A stretch of DNA of 64,000 nucleotides from JBCDHN01 sp964351855 (GCA_964351855.1 CAYGQD010000006.1:1-64000); one strand, 5' to 3'. Positions 43,315-51,687 are shown, counted from the stretch's first letter. The notes: generated from the letters alone by a model not told the origin. Made by a program: numbers and translations.

Positions 43315-43560
43315 ATGGCCACGCATGGTGATTCGCTGGCGCAGAGTGTTGATTTCTTCATCGTGTTCTCAAGGTTCTCGGCAAGGAACTGGATATAGGG
43401 AAGCGGTTTGTCGGCACCGTCATCGTTGTTTCTTTATCAGACATGCTACCGTTTCACCTTCCGCAGCCGCTGCCGATCTCTCCGATTCGGGCTGGGTTCT
43501 GCATCAACTCGCCTTGGCTGAGGGATTCTTTTCAGGTTAGGGGTATTCACCCGTGTGGAC

Positions 43561-45453
43561 TCACAGATCATGAATGACCTTGGGTGGGAAGGCTGCTCGC
43601 AAGGCATTCAGGACGGCCAGGACATCAATGACTTCCTGGGCGATGGCACCGCTCACGGGACTGAGATGACCACTGGCGGCGAGTAGCATTCCGATGATGC
43701 TGAGCGCCATTCCCCCAAGGGCGCTTTGCAGGGCGATGTTTCGCATCCGGCGGCTGATATGCATGAATTCGTCCACGCGGGTGAGCGAATTATCCATGAT
43801 GACGACGCCGGCGGCTTCGGCCGTGACATCGCTGTTTTGACCAATCGAAATACCGACGGTGGCGGCCATCATCGCCGGGGCGTCATTGATCCCGTCACCG
43901 ACATAGAGTGTCTTGGCTTGCGTGGTTTCGTGACGCACAATGGCGAGTTTCTGCTCGGGGCTTTGCTCGGAAAAAACTTCTTCGATGCCCACCTGCTCGG
44001 CAAGATAATGGACTTCGGAATCCCGATCGCCGGAGATGATCATCATGCGTTGGAATTGGTGTTTCGGCCCGAGGTGTTGAATGAGGGAACGGCCTTCTGC
44101 CCGCGGAGCATCTCGCAGTCGGAACGTGGCCGCGACGTGACCGTCGATCACGATGACGCATTCCAGACCTCCACGGACCGCTGGCAAATGCTCGGCACCG
44201 GGAAGGTTTTGCGAGGCGAGTTTACTGCGACTGGTGATCTGGACTTGGCGGCCGGATACCGTCCCCTGTAGGCCTTGACCCGGCGCTTCATTCACCCGGG
44301 TCGAATCCCGCGTCGGGATGCCCTCCGCTTTTGCTTCTGCCAGGATCGCTCGCGCCAAGGGATGGCGGGAATAGACTTCGAGACTTGCCGCGAGGGCGAG
44401 AACTTCCTTTTGTTCGAAGCCCGGGGCGATGATCTGCTCGGTCAGGCTCGGTTCCCCATAGGTGAGCGTCCCGGTTTTGTCGAAAATGGCAACGCGGCAA
44501 TCCGCGATCTGTTCCAGCGCCACGGGGTTCTTGACGATGATCGAGCGCCGAGCGCAGAGAGAGATCGAGCCGATAATGGCAATCGGAATTCCGATCAACA
44601 AGGGGCAGGGAGTGGCGATCACCAGCACGGCCAGAAAGCGCACCGCCTCGCCACTAATGAGCCAAGCCAGCAACGCTACGGTGACGGCGACCGGCGTGTA
44701 GATCGCGCCGAGTTTGTCGCCCAAGCGTCGAAGCCGCGGTCGAGTCTGCTCGGACTCGCGCATGACTTCCATGATCTTCGCGTAACGCGAATCCGCAGCC
44801 AGCTTCGTTGTGCGAATGGTCAACGCGGACCCGCCATTAATCGCACCGGAAATGACGGCGGACCCGGAGGTCTTGGTGATTTGGAAGGGTTCACCGGTCA
44901 GGTAAGACTCATCCATGGTACCATGTCCCTCGATGACCACGCCATCCACCGGGCAGATGTCATGGGGATAGATGGAAAGCGTGTCGCCGACCGCGACATC
45001 TGCCAGGGCCACATCGACAAGGCCGGTCTCCGTCTTGCGGTGGGCGATGGAGGGCATTCGCTTCGCCAAGGCCGCGAGGACCGATGAAGCACTGCGCAGC
45101 GCATAACTCTCCAGGGCTCCACCACCCGCTAACATCAGAACGATGATGGAGCCCGCGAGGTATTCGCCCAGCAAAATCGAGGTAATGATGGAGATCCCGC
45201 CAAGCAGATCGGAGCCAAACTCACGCTTGAGCAGCTTCAGCAGCAAGTCGTAGAGCATGGGCAGACCGCCAACGAAAAGGGCGATGAACAGTGGCAAGTT
45301 CTGCCCGGTTGGCGAGGTGTTGAAACCAAAGCGCAGCACCAGATGCACCGCGATGCAAGTGAGGCTGAGCACCGCAAGGATGGTGGAGCGATGCTGCCAC
45401 CCCCAGACGAGGGCCGCCGTGTTTTTTCGCGATGGTGACTTCTGGTGTTTCAT
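43561..45453 (-). CDS. Heavy-metal-translocating P1B-type ATPase
   Basis: 630 residues. No N-terminal metal-binding domain is present. The actuator domain has SYLTGEP; the membrane metal site is TPCPL at 281-285; the phosphorylation site is Asp325 in DKTGTLTYGEP; the hinge region is GDGINDAPAMMAATVGISIG. The TPCP membrane motif and the GGISIITSILLGEYLAGSII region suggest Zn/Cd/Pb or related export rather than Cu (which uses APCPL with extra Cys/His); the exact ion is uncertain. It lies upstream of the PBP2 gene with a 300-bp gap, so it is probably a separate unit. Confidence 0.9.
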   Translation of the reverse strand: MKHQKSPSRKNTAALVWGWQHRSTILAVLSLTCIAVHLVLRFGFNTSPTGQNLPLFIALFVGGLPMLYDLLLKLLKREFGSDLLGGISIITSILLGEYLAGSIIVLMLAGGGALESYALRSASSVLAALAKRMPSIAHRKTETGLVDVALADVAVGDTLSIYPHDICPVDGVVIEGHGTMDESYLTGEPFQITKTSGSAVISGAINGGSALTIRTTKLAADSRYAKIMEVMRESEQTRPRLRRLGDKLGAIYTPVAVTVALLAWLISGEAVRFLAVLVIATPCPLLIGIPIAIIGSISLCARRSIIVKNPVALEQIADCRVAIFDKTGTLTYGEPSLTEQIIAPGFEQKEVLALAASLEVYSRHPLARAILAEAKAEGIPTRDSTRVNEAPGQGLQGTVSGRQVQITSRSKLASQNLPGAEHLPAVRGGLECVIVIDGHVAATFRLRDAPRAEGRSLIQHLGPKHQFQRMMIISGDRDSEVHYLAEQVGIEEVFSEQSPEQKLAIVRHETTQAKTLYVGDGINDAPAMMAATVGISIGQNSDVTAEAAGVVIMDNSLTRVDEFMHISRRMRNIALQSALGGMALSIIGMLLAASGHLSPVSGAIAQEVIDVLAVLNALRAAFPPKVIHDL

Positions 45454-45562
45454 CTGGGCCGGCTGATCACGGGTGAGGAAACCGCTTCATTTCGCTCAAC
45501 CTGACTTATGAGGCAACTATCGACGTAATCCAACTCCGTATTTCCCATTTTCCGATCGTGAA

Positions 45563-46057
45563 TCAACGATTCATTTGCCAGATGGAGAAGTTTAAGGCAG
45601 CGGCAAAGGTCACCCAGAGAAGGTAAGGCAGCATCAGGAGCCCGGCGGACGTTTTCACCCTCCAGAAGGCCAGAAGGGTCAACGCGATCATCACCCACAG
45701 CAGCGCGATCTCGGCAAAGGCGAGGCTGACGAGATGAAAGCCGAAGAACAAGGGCGTCCAGAGAGCGTTGAGCATCCATTGGACCAGAAAAAGTCCCAGG
45801 GGAAAGCGTTGTGCCTTCCACCCGCCTTGACGCCAGACCAGCCAGGCGGCGGTGGCCATCAAGATGTAAAGCACAGTCCACGCCGGTGCGAAAACCGATG
45901 CGGGAGGGTTCCATGTCGGTTTATTCAGCCCCGCATACCATCCGTCTGTGGTAACGAAGACGGCACCGGCTGAGGCCGCGAAGCAGAGCGCGAGCCACCC
46001 GATGTATCCAAGAGCCTGACTCGTGGGGCGTTCGCGTGTGAGTGTGGAGCTTATCAT
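45563..46057 (-). CDS. TspO/MBR family protein
   Basis: A 164-residue five-helix membrane protein with the TspO pattern: GWYAGLNKPTWNPPASVFAPAWTVLYILMATAAWLVW, then QWMLNALWTPLFFGFHLVSLAFAEI and PYLLWVTFAAALNFSIW. TspO proteins bind tetrapyrroles and related ligands and act in stress and photooxidative responses. It stands alone between the P-type ATPase and a small exported peptide, on the same strand. Confidence 0.93.
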   Translation of the reverse strand: MISSTLTRERPTSQALGYIGWLALCFAASAGAVFVTTDGWYAGLNKPTWNPPASVFAPAWTVLYILMATAAWLVWRQGGWKAQRFPLGLFLVQWMLNALWTPLFFGFHLVSLAFAEIALLWVMIALTLLAFWRVKTSAGLLMLPYLLWVTFAAALNFSIWQMNR

Positions 46058-46100
46058 ACTAGCATTAGGGCAAAGGGTTTGGCTTCGGGAGAGGACTCAT

Positions 46101-46238
46101 TCATTCTGATTCTTTTGCCGGGTCGGCAGATTGCGCCTGGACCGTCGCAGAAAAGGCCAAGGCCAGGACCAGGGCGAGGCTTGAACGGATGATGTGTTTC
46201 GGATGGATCTTGTGTCTCAGGTTTGATCTTCCTACCAT
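46101..46238 (-). CDS. Small exported peptide coupled to the AraC-type regulator
   Basis: A 45-codon frame. Its ATG overlaps the stop codon of the AraC-type gene (ATGGTAG). It encodes a basic N-terminus, a hydrophobic stretch SSLALVLALAFSATVQA and a short polar tail QSADPAKESE. This is a signal peptide with almost no mature protein, or a small membrane peptide. The overlap and the good signal sequence argue for a real gene; the size calls for caution. Confidence 0.45.
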   Translation of the reverse strand: MVGRSNLRHKIHPKHIIRSSLALVLALAFSATVQAQSADPAKESE

Positions 46239-47140
46239 TGGTCGGCGTGGCCGGTGAGGAAATCAGGGATCGATGCCGTCAAGCGGTGTTTCCTCCTCGG
46301 GCGACTTGGTAGACCGAGCGTCGCCAGCCGACTTCGATTCTCCAACATGCGATCTCGATACGGGACGGGTTTTTCGCCCAGAAAGTGGAAGAACAACTGA
46401 TCGAAGTCAGTCCAGGTTGCGCATTCCGCAAATCCGGCAACCTCCGTTAGTTCGTGGCGTGAACATTGCAAAAGATGCCGACGGGCTCGCTCCAGGCGGC
46501 AGCGGGCTACATACTCTGAGGCGCTCAATCCGGTGGCCTTTCGGAACTGCCCACCGAAATTGGCTGCGCAGAGTCCACCACTCCTCGCTGCTTCTTCAAT
46601 GGCGACTGGCTCCCCCGAGCGTTCGCGCTCCTGGATCTTGGACCGGGAGACGGGCCCCGGATCGCCCGGTCGGTCCTCAAGGAGGACAGGATTGATCAGC
46701 CCGCCGAGCAATTCCGCCAAGACGTCCAGCAGCGCCAAGGCGAGATCCGCTTGCTGACGGCTGAGACCCTCTTTTCTCCGTAATCCCCTCGGCGTAACCC
46801 GCGCCTCCGCCTCTACGGGATCGAGTTTCAAGCTTGATTTCGCGCTTGTCGAAGCTGTGCTCTGCGAAAGATCCCCCGCAAGAAACTGGCCCGAGACCAA
46901 GAGCGCAACTGGCGAATTTCCGATCCGCACGGGAGCAGACAACGTTTGAAGACCCGCGCGACGCGGCCTGGAAGCCAGGTCCCTTTCTCCCAACCTTACG
47001 GATTCCAGTATTAAGGGCAGGCCCGTGGCGTCCATAAACGCGCGCTGATAGACGTGGTAGGCAGAGCTTTCCCGCAACTTCCCATAAATCATCTCAGCGC
47101 AGATTTCGGCAGACGTTCGCGTGCTTCGTTTGGGTTTCAT
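46232..47140 (-). CDS. AraC-family transcriptional regulator with PocR-like N-terminus
   Basis: 302 residues. The N-terminal ~120 residues resemble the PocR ligand-binding region (AFMDATGLPLILESVRLGE, GNSPVALLVSGQFLAGD), without the usual cysteine cluster. The C-terminal ~100 residues form the AraC double helix-turn-helix: AARSGGLCAANFGGQFRKATGLSASEYVARCRLERARRHLL and ELTEVAGFAECATWTDFDQLF with the FHFLGEKPVPYRD end. The target is unknown. A motif site lies 33 nt before its ATG, shared with the neighbouring stress genes. Confidence 0.85.
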   Translation of the reverse strand: MKPKRSTRTSAEICAEMIYGKLRESSAYHVYQRAFMDATGLPLILESVRLGERDLASRPRRAGLQTLSAPVRIGNSPVALLVSGQFLAGDLSQSTASTSAKSSLKLDPVEAEARVTPRGLRRKEGLSRQQADLALALLDVLAELLGGLINPVLLEDRPGDPGPVSRSKIQERERSGEPVAIEEAARSGGLCAANFGGQFRKATGLSASEYVARCRLERARRHLLQCSRHELTEVAGFAECATWTDFDQLFFHFLGEKPVPYRDRMLENRSRLATLGLPSRPRRKHRLTASIPDFLTGHADQW

Positions 47141-47173
47141 GGGCGGAAGGTTAGTCAGCAGGTCTCGTTGCCG

Positions 47174-47193
47174 CTATGGGGTGTTCACCTACC
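47174..47193 (-). promoter_or_regulatory. GGTAGG-N5-ACCCCAT motif upstream of AraC gene
   Basis: The minus strand reads GGTAGGTGAACACCCCATAG, 33 nt before the AraC start codon. It differs from the 51.7- and 52.1-kb sites at four positions. Confidence 0.6.
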
Positions 47194-47280
47194 TTTGCGG
47201 GTTCGGAGCTCCAGCGAAAATAGCCAAGGCCTTTTGACTCTGGCGAACGGTCAAATGAACGCCACTTTCAATCAAGGCTG

Positions 47281-48504
47281 TCACGCCGAAAGAACGCGTT
47301 CGATCCGCGACAGCGCCGGGACTTTTGAGCAAATACTGTGAAACACCATGAGAAGCGGCAGCCCGATGAGCATGCCCGGAATTCCCCAAAGCGCGCCCCA
47401 GGCCAGCACCCACATAAAGACAATGATCGGATTGACCATAAATCGCCAACCAATGATGGTGGGAGTGATGAAGTATCCTTCAATCATGGTAAGCGCGTAA
47501 TAGACAAAGGGCGCGGAAAGGATTTGGCCGGGCCGGTCAAACGTGATCGCCGCGACAAGAGAAACAATCAGCGTGCCCGTGATCGCACCAACGTAGGGGA
47601 TAAAATTCAACAAGGCGGACATAAAGCCCCATAGAATTGGGTTGGGCATGCCAAGAAGGGCCATCGCGACCGCAGTGACGGCTCCCAGCCCCGCGTTGAT
47701 GGTGCTCACCGTAAAGAGATAACGGGAAACGTCCCGGCTGACTTCTTCCATCAGCTCGGCGGCAAAATCCACTTCTCCCAGTCGTTGAATCACCCGATCC
47801 CCAAACGTCAGGAAAAAGTAGATCAATGCGATGGTAATCACCGCCTGGGCGCTGAACTCCTGCGCATATCCATAAAAGCTTCCTACCGGGTTCTTGTGAA
47901 TATTGACTTCGACGGGAGCAGGTTTTGGCGGGGCCACATCTTCAGCGGGATGCCCAGTCGCAGAGGAACCTGCCAGTTCAACGGGTCGGAGCGAACTCGC
48001 CGGATCGGCCGAATTTTTTTCCGCAGGAGCTTCTGACTCAAGGTCAGGAGACGTGATGTCTTCGACCTTTTCGGCAACTTCCGTGAGATCCTTGTGGATA
48101 GCCGCCACAGGTTTGAAAACGATCCGAAGGCGATTCTGGACAATCTCTTCGCGAAGTTGATCCGCATATTCTGCGGCCGGAGTGGCGAGATAACTTAGCG
48201 CCAGAATCGCGCCGAAGACGAGGACGGACATCACGACCCCGGTAGCGAGCGCCACCGGTAGTCTCGTCAGGCGTGTCAGGCGCCGTTGCAGTGGTTTGAG
48301 GAGGAGCGCCCCAAGCAGTGCAAGAATCAGCGGAAGCAGCAACGGTCGCAGGTGATAGAGGGCGTAGGCCGCGGCAATGGCGAAAAGACCAACCTGCGCA
48401 AAGCCCACCACGCCGATTCGGGTGCGATTCCGCTGAGAATTCTCGGGCGGTTTCGGGACGGTATCCGTCAGGGCTGAGCTGGTGGCGGTAGAATTTTTCG
48501 CCAT
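47281..48504 (-). CDS. AI-2E family transporter (PerM/YdiK-like)
   Basis: A 407-residue membrane protein. The start MAKNSTATSSALTDTVPKPP at 48504 is chosen over one 27 codons upstream. It has N-terminal helices with ALYHLRPLLLPLILALLGALLLKPLQ, a long soluble insert (~120-210, rich in Pro/Glu/Ala), then PNPILWGFMSALLNFIPYVGAITG and a C-terminal VLAWGALWGIPGMLIGLPLLM. Despite the family name, substrates are mostly unknown (autoinducer-2 in one case, Na+/H+ in others). It converges on nothing; it precedes the AraC gene on the same strand. Confidence 0.88.
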   Translation of the reverse strand: MAKNSTATSSALTDTVPKPPENSQRNRTRIGVVGFAQVGLFAIAAAYALYHLRPLLLPLILALLGALLLKPLQRRLTRLTRLPVALATGVVMSVLVFGAILALSYLATPAAEYADQLREEIVQNRLRIVFKPVAAIHKDLTEVAEKVEDITSPDLESEAPAEKNSADPASSLRPVELAGSSATGHPAEDVAPPKPAPVEVNIHKNPVGSFYGYAQEFSAQAVITIALIYFFLTFGDRVIQRLGEVDFAAELMEEVSRDVSRYLFTVSTINAGLGAVTAVAMALLGMPNPILWGFMSALLNFIPYVGAITGTLIVSLVAAITFDRPGQILSAPFVYYALTMIEGYFITPTIIGWRFMVNPIIVFMWVLAWGALWGIPGMLIGLPLLMVFHSICSKVPALSRIERVLSA

Positions 48505-48636
48505 GGGTAAAGGGCTTTGCGCTCTCGGGTCAAATACCTGCTTTCCGGTTGTGAGGTGTTTCTCGGCGGTGTCGCTGCGGGCCATCAGCCCCGATCAAGG
48601 CACAAGGTCGGCAAGAGAAAACGGTTCAGATACCCG

Positions 48637-48670
48637 AAAGAGGCCCGGTCGGATTCGGCCGGGCCTCGGT
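48637..48670 (-). terminator. Terminator-like hairpin after the glycine-zipper gene
   Basis: GAGGCCCGG and CCGGGCCTC form a 9-bp GC-rich stem with an inner loop, followed on the minus strand by only three T. It lies 24-54 nt past the stop codon of the lipoprotein gene. Confidence 0.6.
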
Positions 48671-48690
48671 TGGATGGGGGCGCTTGGCGA

Positions 48691-48963
48691 TCAGTTGTTG
48701 CGCTGCTTGTTCTTCCCGAACAAATAGCCACCTCCCGCACCAACGGCACCCCCGATGAGGGCTCCGGCCGCCTTGTTGTCCGCAACGGCCGCTCCGATGG
48801 CAGCACCTCCGGCACCTCCGAGGATGGTGCTCTTCTGCGTTCTGCTAGCGTTGTCCCAGCTTTCGCAGGATGTGAAGCAAAAAAGGATCGAACCTGCAGT
48901 AAGCAGGCTAGCGATCTGTTTCCGGTTCCAAATGGCCAATGGTCTGTGGTTGGTGTTTTTCAT
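48691..48963 (-). CDS. Glycine-zipper lipoprotein
   Basis: 90 residues. MKNTNHRPLAIWNRKQIASL leads a signal sequence ending in the lipobox FTSC, so the mature lipoprotein starts at a cysteine. The mature part has a glycine-zipper repeat, ILGGAGGAAIGAAVADNKAA and ALIGGAVGAGGGYLFGKN, as in SlyB/YMGG-type outer-membrane proteins. It is often induced by envelope stress. A strong motif copy stands 38 nt before the start. ATG 48963 is preferred over an earlier in-frame start. Confidence 0.88.
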   Translation of the reverse strand: MKNTNHRPLAIWNRKQIASLLTAGSILFCFTSCESWDNASRTQKSTILGGAGGAAIGAAVADNKAAGALIGGAVGAGGGYLFGKNKQRNN

Positions 48964-49001
48964 AATAGTTCCAGACGATAGGGGAGGGAGCGATCCCCGT
49001 G

Positions 49002-49021
49002 CCATGGGGTGTTTCCCTACC
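49002..49021 (-). promoter_or_regulatory. GGTAGG-N5-ACCCCAT motif upstream of glycine-zipper gene
   Basis: The minus strand reads GGTAGGGAAACACCCCATGG, 38 nt before the lipoprotein start. It differs from the 51.7-kb site at two positions. Confidence 0.65.
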
Positions 49022-49055
49022 TACAAGCCCGGATCCGGCCAGCCTCTCCACAGGC

Positions 49056-50057
49056 TCAGTCCCCCAGAAACTTCACGATGGCGGCGATGGCTTCCTTCCC
49101 ATCCGGAATCCGGTGACTTCCTTCGAAGAGGATGAATGGCGCATTCGCATCCCGGGCAAATTGTTCCGCTGTGCGTTGGAATCCGAACTCGTCACGCGTT
49201 CCCGCGAGAATCAGAAGCGGAAGGTTTTGATAGTGGTCCGGGTGGGCCAACGGGTTGACTTCCGCCCAGCTCTCCGCTTGCGGGAAAAAGCTCTTCACCA
49301 GAAAAGCCGCTTCCATTTTGAGGAACGAAATCCCGCCTCCCTCGCGGGACTGAGCGCGGAGTGAATGTCGGTTGGCATAGGGGTTGCTACTCGGAAGACA
49401 AGGAGCGACGACCACACACTTCTCGAACGTCAACCCCTCGGGTGGTTCCACATAGAGACGCAGCGCGTTAAACCCGCCCATGCTGAAGCCGAGCAGCCAA
49501 TTCCCGCCGGTGGGGACATGTTGGTCCTCCAGGACGCGGTGCATCACGTGCACCAGTTCTTCGCGAATTCCCGGATTCATGAGCCACGCTTCCCCCAAAG
49601 AGATCCCGATCACGACCGGTCGACCGCCTTCGTTCAACGCCTCGTAGATGGCTTCCGTGCCTGCGGAATGGGCGAAGTCGCCATTCCCGCAGATCCCGTG
49701 GAAATACCACAACACCTTACCATTCCATTTGCCCAGCGGCCGATAGGTAGTGGCGCGCCACGGGTAACTGGCACCGTGACGCAGCTTGATCACGCCGGTT
49801 AACTCGGTGCGTTCCAGTTGCTTCACGAATTCGGGTGACCAGGTTTCCGAACCAAGGTTGATCGCTCGGCAGTAGGATTGGCGCTGACGGCGAGGGATCA
49901 ACTGCTGGATAGAGCCCGGGTTCACGACCACGGAAAGAACTTCATTGATCGATGGAATGCTGGCGAGGAGTTCTGGTTTAACAACCGTCACGCAGCCTGA
50001 AGACAAGGCGGAAATGGCGATCAAGCCGATCGCAACGAATTGGTTCCGGCAGGGCAT
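49056..50057 (-). CDS. Alpha/beta-hydrolase lipoprotein
   Basis: 333 residues. The N-terminus has a lipoprotein signal with lipobox LSSGC (LIAISALSSGCVTVVKP). The hydrolase fold shows GKVLWYFHGICGNGDF (oxyanion), GNWLLGFSMGGFNALRLY with the nucleophile Ser, LPLLILAGTRDEFGF with the likely Asp, and FEGSHRIPDGKEA with the likely His. All triad residues are present, so it is probably an active esterase/peptidase of unknown substrate on the envelope. The ATG is 23 bp from the end of palindromic repeat copy 3. Confidence 0.85.
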   Translation of the reverse strand: MPCRNQFVAIGLIAISALSSGCVTVVKPELLASIPSINEVLSVVVNPGSIQQLIPRRQRQSYCRAINLGSETWSPEFVKQLERTELTGVIKLRHGASYPWRATTYRPLGKWNGKVLWYFHGICGNGDFAHSAGTEAIYEALNEGGRPVVIGISLGEAWLMNPGIREELVHVMHRVLEDQHVPTGGNWLLGFSMGGFNALRLYVEPPEGLTFEKCVVVAPCLPSSNPYANRHSLRAQSREGGGISFLKMEAAFLVKSFFPQAESWAEVNPLAHPDHYQNLPLLILAGTRDEFGFQRTAEQFARDANAPFILFEGSHRIPDGKEAIAAIVKFLGD

Positions 50058-50079
50058 GGAATATTGGATTCGTTCATCG

Positions 50080-50299
50080 CTAGTGCATCATCTCGTAAAT
50101 AAGTGTGCAGATTCGCGAGTCATTTTTCCTGATTTCAAGGCGAGAGGGAGGGAGTGGAGCGGGCTCCATGACCGACCGAGCAACGCAGGAATCGGGAAAA
50201 AGGGCCGCGATCCTGGGCTTCCCGAGCACAGCGAGCAAATTTTGCGATACCGCCTATCAATCATTCAGCTGTGCGGTTATTTTCGGGACGATGCACTAG
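50080..50299 (+). repeat. Palindromic intergenic repeat, copy 3 (diverged subfamily)
   Basis: A 220-bp element with imperfect ~30-bp terminal inverted repeats starting CTAGTGCATC (50080) and ending GATGCACTAG (50299). The interior matches copies 1 and 2 around GATTTCAAGGCG and GACCGAGCAACGCAGGAA (50171-50192), while the termini have diverged together, keeping their complementarity. The last CTAG supplies the stop codon of the minus-strand gene 50296-50565. Confidence 0.8.
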
Positions 50300-50565
50300 G
50301 CTTTCGCGAGGCGCATGAAATCAAGTTGATTACCACCGTCGCGGCTGACGATTCGGAGATCGTGCTTCGATGCCGCAGCACTCAGTTCGCTCCAGGTCGA
50401 ACCTTGAAACGCTCGCAGCTCTGCCGGATGTTGGATGGTCACCAAGCTCGCGCGGCCAACGCGTTGGCTCAAGCGTTCGAGATGGGCGTCGAGATCGGAA
50501 GTGGCGGACATATTTCGAAGGACAATGGGGTGGAACTCTACCTTCCTTTTAATTCCCTCCATCAC
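50296..50565 (-). CDS. Hypothetical protein, 3' end inside a repeat
   Basis: An 89-codon frame overlapping the end of the upstream exported-protein gene by 17 bp. No family is recognised; it is a small charged protein ending GGNQLDFMRLAKA. Its TAG stop is formed by the terminal CTAG of palindromic repeat copy 3, so the natural C-terminus may have been altered by the repeat. Confidence 0.45.
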   Translation of the reverse strand: MMEGIKRKVEFHPIVLRNMSATSDLDAHLERLSQRVGRASLVTIQHPAELRAFQGSTWSELSAAASKHDLRIVSRDGGNQLDFMRLAKA

Positions 50566-51034
50566 CGGGAGTGACGATGGGCGTTCCCTCTTCCTCGGCG
50601 GCTCCGAATGCTCGCAAGGCTAACTCGACCTCGAGAGCGGAAGTTTGATCCCCGGCTTGAAGGAACCGGCAACGTTTCGATTCACACCGGGCCCAATTCC
50701 AGTATCGCTCGTGTACGCTGTCCCCAAAGCCTGCATCCAGTGGCGCATATTTTTCCTCGAAGTTCTTCCATCGCAGGATCGCCTGGTTGAGATTCCGGCT
50801 AGCGGCGGCTTGGAGGAAATCCTTGAACATGGGGCTGGCGACCGCAGGTGGATCGCCTGGAGCGGAGAGGATCTCCAGAGTCGCCGGATACAGCTTGACC
50901 CAAACCGAGTCATAGTTGTCCAACTCGGCGAAACCAAGGCTCGCCCAGGTTAAAAGAACAGCTGGGATCAAGAAAGAGCAGGTGCGATTCGTGAAGTTGC
51001 GGCTGAGAGATTGAACGAAGGGGATGATGTTCAT
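50549..51034 (-). CDS. Exported hypothetical protein
   Basis: 161 residues from MNIIPFVQSLSRNFTNRTCS; an ATG five codons earlier is also possible. A hydrophobic signal (SFLIPAVLLTWASLGFA) is followed by a ~120-residue mature domain with LDNYDSVWVKLYPATLEILS, a WKNFEEKYAPLD segment and several cysteines (CESKRCRF). No family is recognised. The next gene overlaps it by 17 bp. A degenerate motif copy lies 22 nt upstream. Confidence 0.6.
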   Translation of the reverse strand: MNIIPFVQSLSRNFTNRTCSFLIPAVLLTWASLGFAELDNYDSVWVKLYPATLEILSAPGDPPAVASPMFKDFLQAAASRNLNQAILRWKNFEEKYAPLDAGFGDSVHERYWNWARCESKRCRFLQAGDQTSALEVELALRAFGAAEEEGTPIVTPGDGGN

Positions 51035-51056
51035 GAAGATGGAGTTCAAGGTTCGC

Positions 51057-51071
51057 GGGTAGGCACCTATC
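51057..51071 (-). promoter_or_regulatory. Weak match to the GGTAGG-N5-ACCCC motif
   Basis: The minus strand reads GATAGGTGCCTACCC, keeping TAGG and ACCC at the same spacing as the strong sites, before the exported-protein gene. Support is weak. Confidence 0.3.
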
Positions 51072-51121
51072 GTGGGCCGATTACAATCTACTATCCCTGA
51101 AGATAGTGGTTAACTTTTTGA

Positions 51122-51159
51122 GAGGCTCGACCACCAACTATCTGGTGGTCGAGCGCCTC
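51122..51159. other. Strong hairpin between stress genes
   Basis: GAGG plus CTCGACCACCA pairs with TGGTGGTCGAG plus CCTC around the loop ACTATC, with a 2-base bulge. On the minus strand it lies past the lmo0937-like gene but no T-run follows, so it is not a standard terminator; transcript stabilisation or a Rho-type end is possible. Confidence 0.6.
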
Positions 51160-51235
51160 CCGTCCGTGGGTTGATAGATGGGTTTAATCTAACGTCAAAG
51201 TTGGGGAGATCGCGCCCCTATAGATAGAGAGATCC

Positions 51236-51385
51236 TCAAAGGACACGGCGGCCCTGAATAAACCGAACCAGTAAAACGACGACGGCGATCACGAGCAGGA
51301 TATGGATGAAGCCTCCCATCGTGGAACTGGTAACGAGGCCAAGCAGCCATAAGACGATCAGGATAATCGCAAGGGTCATTAACAT
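51236..51385 (-). CDS. lmo0937-family small membrane protein
   Basis: 49 residues starting MLMTLAIILIVLWLLGLVTS, with a second hydrophobic stretch IHILLVIAVVVLLVRFIQGR. This matches the short 'lmo0937 family membrane protein' group, which often sits beside CsbD and other stress proteins. It stands 37 nt downstream of the CsbD gene and is probably co-transcribed. The first part of the longer open frame overlaps CsbD and is not used. Confidence 0.85.
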   Translation of the reverse strand: MLMTLAIILIVLWLLGLVTSSTMGGFIHILLVIAVVVLLVRFIQGRRVL

Positions 51386-51422
51386 GGCGTGACGTCCTTT
51401 CGGTTGATGATTCGTTTCATGT

Positions 51423-51635
51423 TTAGTTCGACTGCCGATCAATTATCTGGTGGAAGTCTTCGATCGCTTTTTTCACGTCTTCGCGGCTCTCTCCGGTCCG
51501 TTTCTGGATTCTGCCTAGCAGTTCATCCTGTTGACCTTCGATGTATTGAAGGTCGTCATCGGTGAGGTTAGCCCACTTCTGTTTCAGGCTCCCTTTGATG
51601 ATGTTCCAATTTCCCTGGATTTCGAGTTTGTTCAT
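51423..51635 (-). CDS. CsbD family stress-response protein
   Basis: A 70-residue hydrophilic protein of the CsbD family: MNKLEIQGNWNIIKGSLKQK, then WANLTDDDLQYIEGQQDELLGRIQKRTG and a helical VKKAIEDFHQIID end. CsbD proteins are induced under general stress; their molecular role is unknown. ATG 51635 is preferred to one three codons upstream. A strong motif copy lies 32 nt before the start. Confidence 0.93.
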   Translation of the reverse strand: MNKLEIQGNWNIIKGSLKQKWANLTDDDLQYIEGQQDELLGRIQKRTGESREDVKKAIEDFHQIIDRQSN

Positions 51636-51667
51636 CTTTCTCATCTTAAGCCATGGGTGAGGGGCCG

Positions 51668-51687
51668 CCATGGGGTGTAACCCTACC
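51668..51687 (-). promoter_or_regulatory. GGTAGGGTTACACCCCATGG motif upstream of CsbD
   Basis: Identical over 20 bases to the site at 52128. The core GGGT-TAC-ACCC is a perfect dyad. It lies 32 nt before the CsbD start codon. Confidence 0.7.
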
